Shown here piece by piece: positions 32,925-43,318 of a stretch of DNA of 64,000 nt. The translations under genes were made by a program, and so were the position numbers. The first letter of the stretch is position 1. Each line of letters starts with the position of its first letter. The stretch lies in contig NZ_JAHTBL010000004.1 in the NCBI RefSeq assembly GCF_020177595.1, forward strand, positions 289,001 through 353,000, read 5' to 3'. The notes under the pieces were generated by a model. It made no database searches, was not told the origin of the DNA, and saw only the letters and a list, made by a program, of their open reading frames with translations. Origin of the DNA: Cognatishimia sp. MH4019. Its GTDB lineage: Bacteria; Pseudomonadota; Alphaproteobacteria; Rhodobacterales; Rhodobacteraceae.

Positions 32925-34502
32925 CTAAAGCGCGATGCCTTCCGGATCAATCGTGACCGAGTAAAGCTCGGTATCCGCACGATCCATTAGACGCACTGTC
33001 ATCTGCTGCGTGTCCCCATCGATATCGACGAGGCCAAAGAACTGCAGACCGGCGCTGGGCGGCAGGTTCACCTGACCCTCGGGCGGCGCTTTGACAAAAC
33101 GCACCTCTGGTCCGAACGTGGCGTCCAACGCGTTCGGGCCGAAGCTGCCCGCATGCAGCGGGCCAGAAACAAACTCCCAGAACGGGTTGAAGTCCTGAAA
33201 CTGCGCGCGCTCCGGGCTGTAGTGATGCGCCGCTGTGTAATGCACATCCGCAGTGAACCAGACGGTGTTGCGGATATCACCGGTCTTGATGAACCGCAGC
33301 AGGTCCGCAATCTCGACCTCGCGGCCCATGGGAACATCGCTCACGCCATCAGCCACGCCTTCGGACCCGGACTGTTCGCGGAAATTGTCCCAGACGATCA
33401 GACCCAAAGGCTGGTCGCTTGCGATGACCTTCCATGTTGCCGTCGATTGCGCCAACTCCCGCTTGAGCCATGCCATCTGTTCGGCGCCCAGAACCCGCGT
33501 CTCCTCGGTCAGCTCCGTTGTCATTTCGGCGTCATTCGGGCCGCGATAGGACCGCAGATCAAGAAAGAACACATCCAGCAGGGGGCCGTAATTGATTTTG
33601 CGATAGACGCGCCCCGGCTCTGCCGGTGTAAAGCGAATGGGCGCCATTTCGTGAAACGCGCGCGCCGCACGCGCGGTCAGCAGCGGCACCGATTTTTCGG
33701 TATAGCGATCATCATTGGTCAGGTCTTTGGCCGCAGACCAGTTGTTGACCACCTCGTGGTCATCCCATTGCATCATCACCGGAACCAGCGCGTTCATCTC
33801 GCGGACATGATCGTCAAGCATGTTGTATTTCCACTGCGCGCGGAACTCATCAAGGCTCTCGGCCACTTTGCGCTTTTCGTCAGGCAGCACCGCGTTTTTC
33901 CAAAGACTGCCATCCGCCAGCTCGACTTCATCCTCCATCGGGCCGTCGGCATAGACCGTATCGCCCGAATGGATAAAGAAATCGGGCCGGTGCTGGGCCA
34001 TCGTGGCGTAGGTGCGCATGCCGTCAGCATCAATGCCCCATCCCTGTCCAGCGGTGTCACCAGACCACGCGAACCGAATATTGCGGCGCGCGGCAGGGGC
34101 TGTCTTGAACTGCCCGATGATCGGTTCCGAGACGACATTCACATCGCTCAGATCAGCTGCCGTGAAGCGATAGAAAATCGTCTGATCCGAGGGCAGGCCA
34201 TCAACCAGACGCTTTACCGCAAAGTCCCCCGTGGGATCAGCGTAAAGCGGCGCCAGTTTGCGCGCATCGGCAAAACTTTCGGTGGTCGAGACCTCCATCA
34301 TGATCTGAGCCGGGCGATCAACGCGCGTCCAGATCATACCCGAATTCAGATCGACATCCCCTGATTGCACCCCATGGGTAAACATCGGACGGCTGGCGGC
34401 GCGGCTGATAGACGGCATCGCAAGAGATACGGCAAGCGCGGATCCACCGATCAGGGTCTGGCGGCGAGACAGCGGGGGCATGTGGGACGGTCTGTGTGGC
34501 AT
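32925..34502 (-). CDS. phoD: PhoD-family alkaline phosphatase, Tat-exported
   Basis: 525 residues with twin-arginine signal LSRRQTLIGGSALAVSLAMP and the PhoD layout: an N-terminal beta domain (THGVQSGDVDLNSGMIWTRV), then the phosphatase core with FAWSGDTAGQG, FFIHSGDTVYADGP, QWDDHEVVNNW and WFTADVHYTAAHHY metal-binding motifs. PhoD enzymes are Ca/Fe-dependent phosphodiesterases/monoesterases for scavenging organic phosphate. I chose the ATG at 34502, with GGAG 6 bases upstream. No Pho box was recognised. Confidence 0.92.
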   Translation of the reverse strand: MPHRPSHMPPLSRRQTLIGGSALAVSLAMPSISRAASRPMFTHGVQSGDVDLNSGMIWTRVDRPAQIMMEVSTTESFADARKLAPLYADPTGDFAVKRLVDGLPSDQTIFYRFTAADLSDVNVVSEPIIGQFKTAPAARRNIRFAWSGDTAGQGWGIDADGMRTYATMAQHRPDFFIHSGDTVYADGPMEDEVELADGSLWKNAVLPDEKRKVAESLDEFRAQWKYNMLDDHVREMNALVPVMMQWDDHEVVNNWSAAKDLTNDDRYTEKSVPLLTARAARAFHEMAPIRFTPAEPGRVYRKINYGPLLDVFFLDLRSYRGPNDAEMTTELTEETRVLGAEQMAWLKRELAQSTATWKVIASDQPLGLIVWDNFREQSGSEGVADGVSDVPMGREVEIADLLRFIKTGDIRNTVWFTADVHYTAAHHYSPERAQFQDFNPFWEFVSGPLHAGSFGPNALDATFGPEVRFVKAPPEGQVNLPPSAGLQFFGLVDIDGDTQQMTVRLMDRADTELYSVTIDPEGIAL

Positions 34503-34658
34503 ATCGGGCTCCATGGAAAAGGCGAAAACCCGTTATGGATAGAACCGCGATGTGTCAGTTATTTTGAGCCTGTGTATCGATAAAGCCAAACTATTATGAC
34601 GTCGGCGGGCTCTTGCCGAGAAAGCAGTACCCGAAAGGCCGCGCACCGCAATGCTACG

Positions 34659-35303
34659 TCACCACTTGTAGGTGACACCCAGATTGACCGCATTGGTGAT
34701 GATATCCGTGCTCAGCTCACCACCTCCGTCCAATTCAGCCGTGTTGGACGAAAAGCTGCCTTTATACTCGCCGAAAACGGCCCAGGTGTCGTTGATATCA
34801 TAGCTCACACCCGCCATCGCCACGACCGCCAAGCCTGTCAGCTGATAACCGAATGTCCGATTGTCACCGATTTTCACATCCACATGGGGGATCGCAAAGC
34901 CCGCGCCTGCCCCCACATAGGGCGTCCAGCGGCTCGCCTCGTTCTGCCAACGATACATGCCGTTAACCGTGAGCAGGTTCAGACCATCGGTGAGTTCCAG
35001 ATTATCAAAGCCGTTGTCATCCAGTGTATCGTCATCAGCATACACCTTGGCGTGGTTCAGCTCGACACCCCAGCCCCAGTTTTCGTCCTGCCAGCGGGTA
35101 TATCGAAATCCATAATAAGGAGGGGCCTCGCCCGAGCGCCCTTCCCATTCCACATCAAAATCGAAGTCAGCACCGTCGTCATCGCCGTCGATTGATCCAT
35201 GCGGCGCAGTTTGAATGCCGGTATAAAAGCTCAACTCGGTTTCGGCGGCTGCGAAGCCTGCCAATCCGGTCAGCATGACAGTCGATAGAAGAAGGGATTT
35301 CAC
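34659..35303 (-). CDS. Outer-membrane beta-barrel protein
   Basis: 214 residues: signal peptide (GTG)KSLLLSTVMLTGLAGFAAA, then alternating beta strands with aromatic girdles (YYGFRYTRWQDENWGWGVEL, NLLTVNGMYRWQ, WTPYVGAGAGFAIP) and a C-terminal Tyr-Lys-Trp. These are features of an 8-stranded barrel of the OmpA/OmpW or PagL-like type, and the function is unknown. The GTG at 35303 is chosen because GAGG stands 9 bases upstream and it begins the signal peptide. A sigma-70-like promoter lies just upstream. Confidence 0.8.
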   Translation of the reverse strand: MKSLLLSTVMLTGLAGFAAAETELSFYTGIQTAPHGSIDGDDDGADFDFDVEWEGRSGEAPPYYGFRYTRWQDENWGWGVELNHAKVYADDDTLDDNGFDNLELTDGLNLLTVNGMYRWQNEASRWTPYVGAGAGFAIPHVDVKIGDNRTFGYQLTGLAVVAMAGVSYDINDTWAVFGEYKGSFSSNTAELDGGGELSTDIITNAVNLGVTYKW

Positions 35304-35334
35304 GTCAGAGGTCCTCAGCAAGAGTGCTCTATAT

Positions 35335-35363
35335 ATAATACTTTTCCACAGGCCCTAATTCAA
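35335..35363 (-). promoter_or_regulatory. Sigma-70-type promoter for the outer-membrane protein gene
   Basis: Minus strand TTGAAT (35363-35358), 17 bases, TATTAT (35340-35335), about 32 bases before the GTG. Close to the housekeeping consensus. Confidence 0.55.
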
Positions 35364-35554
35364 TGCGGCAGCGCAGCAAATGCCTGAATTGTGACTTTTG
35401 CCTGCGTCAAACTGCAACAAATCTGCTCTGCGCGCCTATGACCGCTGGACGACTCTACCCCCGCGCTCTAATTAGCGCCGTTGAAGGCTGCATCACGCGT
35501 GTGGCCCGTAGCAAGTTGAGCAAGACCAGCGATTGACGAAAGGGAGTACACCTC

Positions 35555-36115
35555 GTGTCCCATGCTGAAGACCACGAAGGAACCCGGCGAGATTTCCTGT
35601 ATTACGCGACAGCGGGTGCAGGCGCCGTGACAGCAGGCGCCGCCATCTGGCCGCTTGTTAATCAAATGAACCCCAGTGCAGACGTTCTGGCGCAGGCCTC
35701 GATCCCGGTCGATGTCTCCACAATCGAACCCGGCACGCAGTTGACCGTTCTTTGGCAAGGCAAGCCGGTTTTCATCCGCCGCCGCACCGAAGAAGAGATC
35801 ACCGCCGCCCGCGAAGTGAGCATGGACGAGTTGCCTGATCCCATCGCGCGCAACGCCAATGGCGAAGACGCCGCCCCCGCAACCGACGAAAACCGTGCCC
35901 TGGACGAGGCCGGTGAATGGCTGGTTCAGATGGGCGTTTGCACCCACTTGGGCTGCGTTCCGCTGGGCGATGCTGGCGACTTTGGCGGCTGGTTCTGCCC
36001 CTGCCACGGCTCGCACTATGATACGTCCGGGCGTATTCGCCGCGGTCCCGCACCTGAGAACCTTCCGGTGCCGACCTCTGCGTTTGTCGACGAAACAACA
36101 ATCCAACTCGGTTAA
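35555..36115 (+). CDS. petA: Ubiquinol-cytochrome c reductase Rieske iron-sulfur subunit
   Basis: 186 residues: N-terminal [20 protein letters not shown] (Tat-type membrane anchor, normally uncleaved), then the Rieske domain. Cluster ligands C129 and H131 in CTHLGC and C148 and H151 in CPCHGSHYD; disulfide C134-C150. It carries electrons from ubiquinol to cytochrome c1 in the bc1 complex. GTG start with AAGGGAG upstream. First gene of petABC; the petP-petR-like regulators are about 15 kb away rather than adjacent. Confidence 0.97.
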   Translation: MSHAEDHEGTRRDFLYYATAGAGAVTAGAAIWPLVNQMNPSADVLAQASIPVDVSTIEPGTQLTVLWQGKPVFIRRRTEEEITAAREVSMDELPDPIARNANGEDAAPATDENRALDEAGEWLVQMGVCTHLGCVPLGDAGDFGGWFCPCHGSHYDTSGRIRRGPAPENLPVPTSAFVDETTIQLG

Positions 36116-36129
36116 GGGAGAAAGAGCGA

Positions 36130-37479
36130 ATGTCTGGAATTCCTCACGACCACTACGAGCCGAAGTCTGGCTTTGAAAAATGGATGGACCGTCGCCTGCC
36201 GGTGATCGGTCTGCTGTATGACACTATCATGATCCCCACACCCAAGAACCTGAACTGGATGTGGATCTGGGGCATCGTGCTGACCTTCTGCCTTGTTTTG
36301 CAGATCGTCACCGGCGTCATTCTTGTCATGCACTACACGCCGCATGTCGACATGGCCTTTGCCTCGGTCGAGCATATCATGCGCGACGTGAATGGTGGTG
36401 CAATGATCCGCTACCTGCACATGAACGGTGCTTCGCTGTTCTTTGTCGCCGTTTATGCCCACATCTTCCGTGGGCTCTACTACGGCTCCTACAAGGCCCC
36501 GCGTGAGGTGACATGGATCATCGGCATGCTGATCTATCTGATGATGATGGGCACCGCCTTCATGGGCTACGTTCTGCCCTGGGGTCAGATGTCGTTCCAC
36601 GGCACAGCCGTGATCACCGGCCTCTTTGGTGCTGTGCCTTTCGTGGGTGACGCGCTGCAGACATGGCTGCTGGGTGCAACGGCTGTCGGTCAGCCCGCGC
36701 TGAACCGCTTCTTCTCGCTGCACTACCTGCTGCCCTTCGTGATTGCCGGTCTGGTTATCGTGCACATCTGGGCCTTCCACACCACAGGCAACAACAACCC
36801 GACCGGTGTCGAAGTACGCCGCACCAGCAAAGAAGAAGCCGAGCGTGATACGCTCCCGTTCTGGCCCTACTTCGTGATCAAGGACCTGTTCGCATTGGCC
36901 ATCATCATGGCTGTCTTCTTCGCGATTGTCGGCTTCATGCCCAACTATCTGGGTCACCCCGACAACTACATCGAAGCCAACCCGCTGGCGACGCCTGCAC
37001 ATATCGTGCCCGAATGGTACTTCTTGCCCTTCTACGCGATCCTGCGTGCGTTCGACGGCGAAGTCTGGCTTGTGATCGCGGTTGACTGGATCACCTTCGG
37101 CATCGTGGATGCGAAGTTCTTCGGCGTGGTCGCCATGTTCGGCGCGATCGTCGTGCTGGCACTGGCTCCGTGGCTCGACACCTCGTCGGTCCGCTCGGGT
37201 CGCTATCGCCCGATGTTCAAGATCTGGTTCTGGGTCTTGGTCGTCGACTTCTTCGTCCTGATGTGGGTGGGCGCGATGCCAGCAGAAGGCATCTACCCCT
37301 ATATCGCGCTGGTGGCCTCGACCTACTGGTTCGCCTATTTCCTGGTGATCCTGCCGCTTCTGGGTGTGATTGAGAAGCCGCTGCCGCAACCGGCAACCAT
37401 CGAAGATGACTTCAACGCCAAAGTTGCGAAAAGCAAAGGCGGCAAAGACGGTGCAACCGTCGCGACGCCGGCTGAGTGA
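36130..37479 (+). CDS. petB: Cytochrome b (bc1 complex)
   Basis: 449 residues, eight membrane helices, with four haem-ligating His in helices B and [12 protein letters not shown] in the quinol-site helix region, and the PEWYFLPFY motif (PEWY) of the Qo site. It starts 14 bases after petA and is followed by petC. The last ~25 residues are charged and cytoplasmic. Size and motifs are those of proteobacterial petB/fbcB. Confidence 0.98.
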   Translation: MSGIPHDHYEPKSGFEKWMDRRLPVIGLLYDTIMIPTPKNLNWMWIWGIVLTFCLVLQIVTGVILVMHYTPHVDMAFASVEHIMRDVNGGAMIRYLHMNGASLFFVAVYAHIFRGLYYGSYKAPREVTWIIGMLIYLMMMGTAFMGYVLPWGQMSFHGTAVITGLFGAVPFVGDALQTWLLGATAVGQPALNRFFSLHYLLPFVIAGLVIVHIWAFHTTGNNNPTGVEVRRTSKEEAERDTLPFWPYFVIKDLFALAIIMAVFFAIVGFMPNYLGHPDNYIEANPLATPAHIVPEWYFLPFYAILRAFDGEVWLVIAVDWITFGIVDAKFFGVVAMFGAIVVLALAPWLDTSSVRSGRYRPMFKIWFWVLVVDFFVLMWVGAMPAEGIYPYIALVASTYWFAYFLVILPLLGVIEKPLPQPATIEDDFNAKVAKSKGGKDGATVATPAE

Positions 37480-37492
37480 GAAAGGACTACTC

Positions 37493-38299
37493 ATGTTTAA
37501 GAAACTCACTCTTGGGATCGCCACCGCGCTCGGCCTCACGGCCGGCGCAGCCTTCGCGGCAGGCGGTGCAGGCGAGGTTTACGACTACGACTTCTCGTTC
37601 GAGGGGCCTTTCGGCACCTATGACGAGATGCAGCTGCAACGCGGTCTGCAGGTCTACACCGAGGTTTGCTCGGCCTGTCACGGTCTGAAATTCGTCGCCA
37701 TCCGCACGCTGGGTGACGAAGGCGGGCCCAACCTGCCCGACGATCAGGTCGCGGCCTATGCCGAGTTCTGGGAAGTCTTCGACCCTGCGATTGACGATTT
37801 CCGCACCGCGACGCCGAACGACAAGTTCCCCGAGTCCGGTCTGGAAAACGCACCTGACCTTAGCTTGATGGCCAAGGCGCGCGCTGGCTTCCACGGCCCT
37901 TATGGCTCGGGCCTGAACCAGCTCTTCAAAGGCATGGGTGGCGCGGAATACATCGCAACCCTGCTCGCCGGATATACCGGTGAAGAGAAAGAAGAAGCCG
38001 GCACCATCCTCTACGAGAACATCGCGTTCCCGGGTGGCTGGATTTCCATGGCACCGCCGCTTTACGGTGATGACGTGGAATATGCCGACGGCTCACCCAC
38101 GGATATCGAATCCGTGTCGCAAGACGTGGCCGCCTTCCTGATGTGGACGGCAGAGCCCAAGATGATGGCCCGCAAGCAGACCGGCTTTATCGCCGTTATG
38201 TTCCTGACGGTCCTGTCTGTGCTGCTCTATCTGACCAACAAGCGTCTCTGGGCGCCGATCAAGGCCCGCGCCAAGGGTCAAGGTCAACCGGCCGAGTAA
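37493..38299 (+). CDS. petC: Cytochrome c1 (bc1 complex)
   Basis: 268 residues with signal peptide [20 protein letters not shown], haem-c motif CSACH (C59, C62, H63), a [12 protein letters not shown] region expected to hold the axial Met, and a C-terminal membrane anchor [19 protein letters not shown]. It passes electrons from the Rieske centre to soluble or membrane cytochrome c. AAAGGA precedes the ATG at 37493. Last gene of petABC, followed by a strong bidirectional terminator. Confidence 0.97.
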   Translation: MFKKLTLGIATALGLTAGAAFAAGGAGEVYDYDFSFEGPFGTYDEMQLQRGLQVYTEVCSACHGLKFVAIRTLGDEGGPNLPDDQVAAYAEFWEVFDPAIDDFRTATPNDKFPESGLENAPDLSLMAKARAGFHGPYGSGLNQLFKGMGGAEYIATLLAGYTGEEKEEAGTILYENIAFPGGWISMAPPLYGDDVEYADGSPTDIESVSQDVAAFLMWTAEPKMMARKQTGFIAVMFLTVLSVLLYLTNKRLWAPIKARAKGQGQPAE

Positions 38300-38320
38300 G
38301 CTACCCACATATCCAATCAA

Positions 38321-38347
38321 AAAGGGCGCCCCATGCGGCGCCCTTTT
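38321..38347 (+). terminator. Bidirectional terminator between petC and thiQ
   Basis: AAAGGGCGCC / GGCGCCCTTT stem with a CATG-containing loop, flanked by A and T runs so that it can end transcripts from either side. Confidence 0.92.
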
Positions 38348-39040
38348 TCATGTTCCCAGATAGGCGCGCATCGCCTCAGGGGGATCGCTCAGGAACGTCT
38401 CCATTTCGACCGGCGCTTCGACACGACCATCCGCCACCAGAATGCACTGATCCGCAATCAGGCGCGCATCGTCGGGATCATGGGTGATCATCAGCAAGGT
38501 CGCCCCCGTCTCTGCCACCAAATCACGCACCAGCCCCAGCATCTCGATCCGCATAGCAGGCCCCAGCGCCGCGAAAGGCTCATCCAGCAGCACAAGGGGC
38601 TTTTCCCTCAGAAGCATCCGCGCCACAGCCACACGGCTTTGCTGCCCCCCTGAAAGCGCCGCTGGCTTGCGATCCTCAAGACCTTCAAGCCCCACACGCT
38701 GCAACGCCTCCCGCACGCGCGTGGCGTCAGCCTCGTTCAGTTTCAACTTTGGCGAAATCCCCAGACCCACATTCTGAAACGCCGTCAGATGCGGAAAGAG
38801 GTTATTGTCCTGAAAGACCATGCTCACCGGCCGCTCAGCCGGGGGTAGCGGGCCGATCTCCTGCCCGTTCCACATCAGCCGCCCCGTCGCGTCCTGAAAA
38901 CCGGCAATCACATTGAGCAGCGTCGATTTCCCCGCGCCCGACGGCCCCATCACCGCCACACGCGCGCCCTTGGCGACCTCAAACGTGCCTTCCATCGTGA
39001 AGTCGCCCAAATCGACACGCATGTTCTCAAACGTCAACAT
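38348..39040 (-). CDS. thiQ: Thiamine ABC transporter ATP-binding protein
   Basis: 230-residue ABC ATPase: Walker A GPSGAGKST, signature LSGGQQSRVAVAR, Walker B LVLLDEPFAA, and switch His in MITHDPDDA. The ATG at 39040 has GGAGG 8 bases upstream and begins the domain. Its start lies inside the end of thiP (14-base overlap). Third gene of the TPP-riboswitch-controlled thiBPQ operon. Confidence 0.93.
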   Translation of the reverse strand: MLTFENMRVDLGDFTMEGTFEVAKGARVAVMGPSGAGKSTLLNVIAGFQDATGRLMWNGQEIGPLPPAERPVSMVFQDNNLFPHLTAFQNVGLGISPKLKLNEADATRVREALQRVGLEGLEDRKPAALSGGQQSRVAVARMLLREKPLVLLDEPFAALGPAMRIEMLGLVRDLVAETGATLLMITHDPDDARLIADQCILVADGRVEAPVEMETFLSDPPEAMRAYLGT

Positions 39041-40592
39041 CAACGCGTCCTCCACGGTCGCAAATCCAGAAAGCGGCAAGGCTCAGCGTCACCAGCACCA
39101 GCGCCGCCGCTGCCGCCTGCTCCAACCGGTAGGCCCCCATCAGCCGGAAGAGCGCCAGCGGCAACGTTTCCACGTCCGGGTTGCTGAACAGCGCAATCAC
39201 CCCCAGATCGCCCATCGACAACGCCGCCGCCAGCCCTGCGCCGAAGCCCAAAGGTCGCCGCAAACGCGGCACCGCCACCCAGCGCAACCATGTAAAGCCG
39301 CTGATCCCCAGTGACGCGCTCAAATTGCCATAGCCCGCCTGCAAATCCCGCACCGCAGGCACCAACGCGCGCAACGCAAAAGGCAAGGCCATCGCCGCGT
39401 TCACCACCGCAGTAACGGGTAAGCTCAGCGCTGTAGGGTCCGCAAACGGAAAGATCATCACGAAAAGCCCGGTGCCCATCACCAAGGGCGACGCGGCGAT
39501 TGTCAGGGACCCGATCCCTTCCACCAAAGCGCCCGCCCCCGCTGACAACCGGCTCACCGCCAGCGCCATCGACAGGGCCAAAGCCATGCACAGCGCGGTC
39601 GAGACCACCGTCACCCAGATTGAGCTCCACGCCGCCTCCAGCACCGATCCCGGCAAGCTGAATACACCGCCGATCCCCTCAATCACGATCATGCTCAGCG
39701 GTCCTAAAAGGAACACTGCTGCCAGCCCGATGCACAGGGCGTCCAAGACGCGCAGGCCCAGCCCGTCCGCCTCCCACCGTCGCACCACGCGGTCCAATCC
39801 GACCCCGCTGGTCGACGGCAAGCGCACTTTGAAAACCAAAGCCCCCGCGACAACGCAGATCATCACCTGCACCAGTCCCAGCAGCGCCGCTTTCGACAGG
39901 TCAAAGTCAAACCGAAACGCCTGATAGATCGCCAGCTCGACCGTGGTTGCCTGAGGTCCCCCGCCCAGCGCAAGCGCCACCGCAAAACTCGTCGTGCAGA
40001 TCAGGAAAATCACCAGAAAAACCCCTGGCACTACATCGCGCAGCATGGGGCGCTCGAGCACGCGCGCGACATCTGACACTGTGAAGCCAAGCGATGCGGC
40101 CAGCCGAAACCGCTCTGCCGGGATGGCCAGCCAGCCTTGCAGAATCAACCGCGTCGCAAATGGCAAGTTAAAGAACACATGCGCCAGCAGGATGCCATGG
40201 ACGCCAAAGATCGAAATAGGCTCTAACCCAGCCCAACTCAGCACTTCTGAGACGACACCCGTCCGCCCGAACACCGCCAAAAGGCCAAGGATCGCAACGA
40301 TGGTTGGCAAGATAAACGGCGCACCCAGAACCGTGATTAGCGCACTGCGCCCCCAGAACTGCCGCCGCGCCAAAGCACGCGCCACCGGGATCGCCAATGC
40401 AACAGAAATCGCCGCTGACGCCGCCGCCTGCCACACTGTGAACCACACATAGCCCCAGTCGCGTGGCCCCAACGCCCCAAACCCGTCAGCCCGCCAGACG
40501 ACCGCACCCAGCGTTCCAAGGGTCAGCGCCAGAACTAGAGCGGCCGAAACCGCTCCGGCCCAGATGCTTAGCGTCCCAGCGCGGACAGCCAT
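39027..40592 (-). CDS. thiP: Thiamine ABC transporter permease
   Basis: 521 residues with about twelve membrane helices arranged as two homologous permease halves, each with an EAA loop (for example RLAASLGFTVSDVARVLERP and LSASLGISGFTWLRWVAVP). This fused two-half architecture is typical of ThiP and iron FbpB-type permeases. The TPP riboswitch and ThiB/ThiQ neighbours decide for thiamine. It overlaps thiB by 25 bases upstream and thiQ by 14 bases downstream. Confidence 0.93.
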   Translation of the reverse strand: MAVRAGTLSIWAGAVSAALVLALTLGTLGAVVWRADGFGALGPRDWGYVWFTVWQAAASAAISVALAIPVARALARRQFWGRSALITVLGAPFILPTIVAILGLLAVFGRTGVVSEVLSWAGLEPISIFGVHGILLAHVFFNLPFATRLILQGWLAIPAERFRLAASLGFTVSDVARVLERPMLRDVVPGVFLVIFLICTTSFAVALALGGGPQATTVELAIYQAFRFDFDLSKAALLGLVQVMICVVAGALVFKVRLPSTSGVGLDRVVRRWEADGLGLRVLDALCIGLAAVFLLGPLSMIVIEGIGGVFSLPGSVLEAAWSSIWVTVVSTALCMALALSMALAVSRLSAGAGALVEGIGSLTIAASPLVMGTGLFVMIFPFADPTALSLPVTAVVNAAMALPFALRALVPAVRDLQAGYGNLSASLGISGFTWLRWVAVPRLRRPLGFGAGLAAALSMGDLGVIALFSNPDVETLPLALFRLMGAYRLEQAAAAALVLVTLSLAAFWICDRGGRVDVDV

Positions 40593-41551
40593 TCTTCAAC
40601 CGCCGGATCGCGCAAGGCTGCGGCTTCTTCCTCGGAATAGAGCAGCGCCTTGGGGGGGGTCGGCAAGGTCTGGAACGTCTCTGGCAACTTCTCGAAATCG
40701 AGCTTCGCCGGGTAGCTCCAGTTACCTTCAGGAATGATCATCTGAAACCCATCCGTCAGGATGAAAGACATGAACTGATCCGCCAGCTCCGGTTGATCCG
40801 TGCCCGCAATCTTGCCCACCAGTTCTGCGGTCAAATAGTGACCTTCCTCGAAAATTGCCGCGGATTTCGTCAGGTCTTCCTCGGCCATGATGTGATAGGC
40901 GGGCGACGTGGTGTAGGAAAACACCATATCCGCCTCGCCATCGGTGAACATCCCGTAGGCTTCCGACCAGCCCGCCGTCACCGTCAGAATTTTCGGAGCC
41001 AGCTTCTCCCACGCCAACTGCGCGTCGTCGCCGTAAACCGATTTCACCCACAGCAGCAGCGCCAGACCTGAAAAGGACGAGCGCGGGTCCTGAATGACGA
41101 TCTTCCAATCCTCGTCCGAGTTCACCAGCGCATCGAAACTACTGGGCGGGTTGGTGATCTTGGTGTTGTCATAGACAAACCCCGAATAGCCCCAGTTGAA
41201 CGGCATAAAAATCTCGTCCGTCCATTCGATCGGCATCGTCAGCGCGCTGGTGTCCTGCCCATGCGGAGCAAACAAACCAGTTTCACGCGCCTGCTTGGTC
41301 ACATCTGTGTTCAACCCGATCACCACATCCGCTTTGATGCGCGCGCCTTCCAGCATGATCCGCGGCATCAGATCGCCCGTGACAAACTGCAGATCACAGG
41401 CGCATTCAGCTTCAAAAGCAGTCTCTATTGCAGGGCCTGGGCCCCATTCCGATCCAAAGTAATCAGGCGCGTAGACAGTGAGAGCAGGTGTCTCTGCAAG
41501 CGCATTTGTAGCGCTCAGCATAAGTCCCGCGGCAAGTGTGAGATGGTTCAT
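40568..41551 (-). CDS. thiB: Thiamine-binding periplasmic protein
   Basis: 327 residues with signal peptide MNHLTLAAGLMLSATNALA and ThiB-like segments LTVYAPDYFGSEWGPG, IKADVVIGLNTDVT and the DMVFSYTTSPAYH region. It delivers thiamine/TMP/TPP to ThiPQ. The ATG at 41551 has GGAGG 5 bases upstream. A TPP riboswitch lies about 50 bases upstream, so the operon is shut by cellular TPP. First gene of thiBPQ. Confidence 0.94.
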   Translation of the reverse strand: MNHLTLAAGLMLSATNALAETPALTVYAPDYFGSEWGPGPAIETAFEAECACDLQFVTGDLMPRIMLEGARIKADVVIGLNTDVTKQARETGLFAPHGQDTSALTMPIEWTDEIFMPFNWGYSGFVYDNTKITNPPSSFDALVNSDEDWKIVIQDPRSSFSGLALLLWVKSVYGDDAQLAWEKLAPKILTVTAGWSEAYGMFTDGEADMVFSYTTSPAYHIMAEEDLTKSAAIFEEGHYLTAELVGKIAGTDQPELADQFMSFILTDGFQMIIPEGNWSYPAKLDFEKLPETFQTLPTPPKALLYSEEEAAALRDPAVEEWLSALGR

Positions 41552-41601
41552 ATCATCCTCCATATGCGCCGGACGGGGTCAGGGTGGAGGATATCCAAAC
41601 A

Positions 41602-41680
41602 CCTTCCCTCCGCCGGTCTTAACCGGTTCAGGTTCAACGGGTCCGCAGAATTGCATCTCAGCCAGAATGGCCCCCCGAGG
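41602..41680 (-). promoter_or_regulatory. TPP riboswitch (THI element)
   Basis: Minus strand carries CGGGGGGCC, GGCTGAGATGC, GCGGACCCGTTGAACCTGA and GGTTAAGACCGGCGGAGGGA, the conserved helices and J-regions of the TPP aptamer in the right order. It controls thiBPQ, probably by masking the thiB ribosome site, since no clear terminator follows. Confidence 0.96.
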
Positions 41681-41761
41681 TAGCGCAGACGGTAGGGCGC
41701 GGTCCAAACTTGTGCAAGCCGATTTCCCCCGCTAGACCGATCCGGCAAAGGAGTGCGGCAC

Positions 41762-42862
41762 ATGAGCATGAACAGTTTCGGACATCTGTTTCGGGTCACA
41801 ACCTGGGGCGAAAGCCACGGGCCTGCCTTGGGCGCAATCGTCGATGGCTGCCCTCCGGGCGTGCCGATCTCCGAAGAGATGATCCAGCACTGGCTCGACA
41901 AGCGCAAACCCGGTCAGAACAAGTTCACGACCCAGCGGCGGGAGGCCGACGCAGTGAAGATCCTGTCTGGCGTGTTCGAAGGGCAGACGACCGGAACGCC
42001 GGTGCATTTGATGATCGAGAACACCGATCAACGCTCCAAGGATTACGGCGATATCGCCGAGAAGTTTCGCCCCGGTCATGCCGATATCACCTATTGGCAA
42101 AAATACGGTATCCGCGATTATCGCGGCGGCGGGCGCTCCTCTGCCCGCGAAACCGCAGCCCGCGTGGCGGCTGGCGGGTTAGCCCGCGAAGCGATCAAAA
42201 TGCTCGCCCCCGATCTGCAAATCACCGGCTACATGACCCAGATGGGGCCACATCAGATCGACCGGAACCGTTTCGATTGGGATCAGATCACAGAGAACCC
42301 GTTCTGGACCCCGGATGCGCAAGCCGCGACCGAGTGGGCCGATTATCTCGACGGTCTGCGCAAATCCGGCTCCAGCGTTGGCGCGATCATCGAGGTCACC
42401 GCGCGCGGCGTCCCCGCAGGCCTTGGTGCACCGATTTACGCCAAGTTAGACACTGATTTAGCCGCCGCGATGATGTCCATCAACGCCGTCAAAGGTGTCG
42501 AAATAGGTGAAGGCATGTCCGCTGCGATGCTGACCGGCGAGCTGAACGCGGATGAAATCACGATGGGCCCCGACTGCCCCGAATACAGCTCTAACCACTC
42601 CGGCGGCATCCTTGGCGGCATCTCCACCGGGCAAGACGTTGTCGTGCGCTTTGCAGTCAAACCAACCTCGTCGATCCTGACGACGCGCAAGACGATCACC
42701 AAATCCGGTGAAGATACACAGATTATCACGAAAGGCCGTCATGACCCCTGCGTCGGCATTCGCGCGGTTCCTGTGGGCGAAGCGATGATGGCCTGCGTGA
42801 TCCTGGATCACCTACTTCTGCACCGTGGTCAGATTGGCGAGAACAGAGGCAAGATCGGCTAG
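41762..42862 (+). CDS. aroC: Chorismate synthase
   Basis: 366 residues with signatures [23 protein letters not shown]-type [18 protein letters not shown] and a conserved [16 protein letters not shown] end. Uses reduced FMN to turn EPSP into chorismate. The ATG at 41762 has AGGAG 8 bases upstream; the GTG at 41753 is rejected. The stop overlaps the opposite-strand stop of the thioredoxin-like gene (CTAG). Confidence 0.97.
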   Translation: MSMNSFGHLFRVTTWGESHGPALGAIVDGCPPGVPISEEMIQHWLDKRKPGQNKFTTQRREADAVKILSGVFEGQTTGTPVHLMIENTDQRSKDYGDIAEKFRPGHADITYWQKYGIRDYRGGGRSSARETAARVAAGGLAREAIKMLAPDLQITGYMTQMGPHQIDRNRFDWDQITENPFWTPDAQAATEWADYLDGLRKSGSSVGAIIEVTARGVPAGLGAPIYAKLDTDLAAAMMSINAVKGVEIGEGMSAAMLTGELNADEITMGPDCPEYSSNHSGGILGGISTGQDVVVRFAVKPTSSILTTRKTITKSGEDTQIITKGRHDPCVGIRAVPVGEAMMACVILDHLLLHRGQIGENRGKIG

Positions 42863-43260
42863 TTTAGGGTCGAATCCACTGTCTCAAGAAACGCTTTCAA
42901 TTCGCGTTTGTCGATGCTGGCCTCCAGACGCTCGACCACCTTGCCGCCGCGCATAATCAACAACGTGCCATGGCGCGTTACACGCAACCGCTCGGCCATC
43001 CGCGATTTGCCATATGTGTCGTAATCCACGGTCACAAAGGTCAGCTTTTGCCCATAGCTCGGGTCTTCGGTCATAATCTCGGTCAGGATTTCTTCCTGAC
43101 GGGCGCTCGTCGGGCTCCACGCCGTCTGAAACTTGACCAAAAGCGTTTCGCCATTGTCAAAGCGCTCTTTCTTCAGGCCGGGAATATACTCAATCGGCTC
43201 TGGCGCGCCCGCCTGCGCGACGCCCGCCATCACCGCCAAAACACCTACCAAAACCCGCAT
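42859..43260 (-). CDS. Secreted thioredoxin-fold protein lacking the CxxC motif
   Basis: 133 residues with signal peptide ([17 protein letters not shown]). The fold segments fit thioredoxin: LVKFQTAW, then SPTSARQ where W-C-x-x-C is expected, [29 protein letters not shown] (the T before G in place of cis-Pro) and [10 protein letters not shown]. Ser replaces both active-site Cys (49 and 52), and no other Cys is present, so it cannot be a disulfide oxidoreductase. Periplasmic location; a binding or chaperone role is possible. Partner unknown. Confidence 0.8.
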   Translation of the reverse strand: MRVLVGVLAVMAGVAQAGAPEPIEYIPGLKKERFDNGETLLVKFQTAWSPTSARQEEILTEIMTEDPSYGQKLTFVTVDYDTYGKSRMAERLRVTRHGTLLIMRGGKVVERLEASIDKRELKAFLETVDSTLN

Positions 43261-43318
43261 CTTCAGTCTGCCCCCTAGACCCTGTTATTGCATAAAATGC
43301 CCAAAACTGAGCCGCTTG

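Noticed and set aside
36112-37539. 475-codon open frame antisense to petB
   Set aside because: Shadow of the GC-rich petB codon bias; composition (His/Asp/Gln-rich) is not protein-like and the opposite frame is unmistakably cytochrome b.
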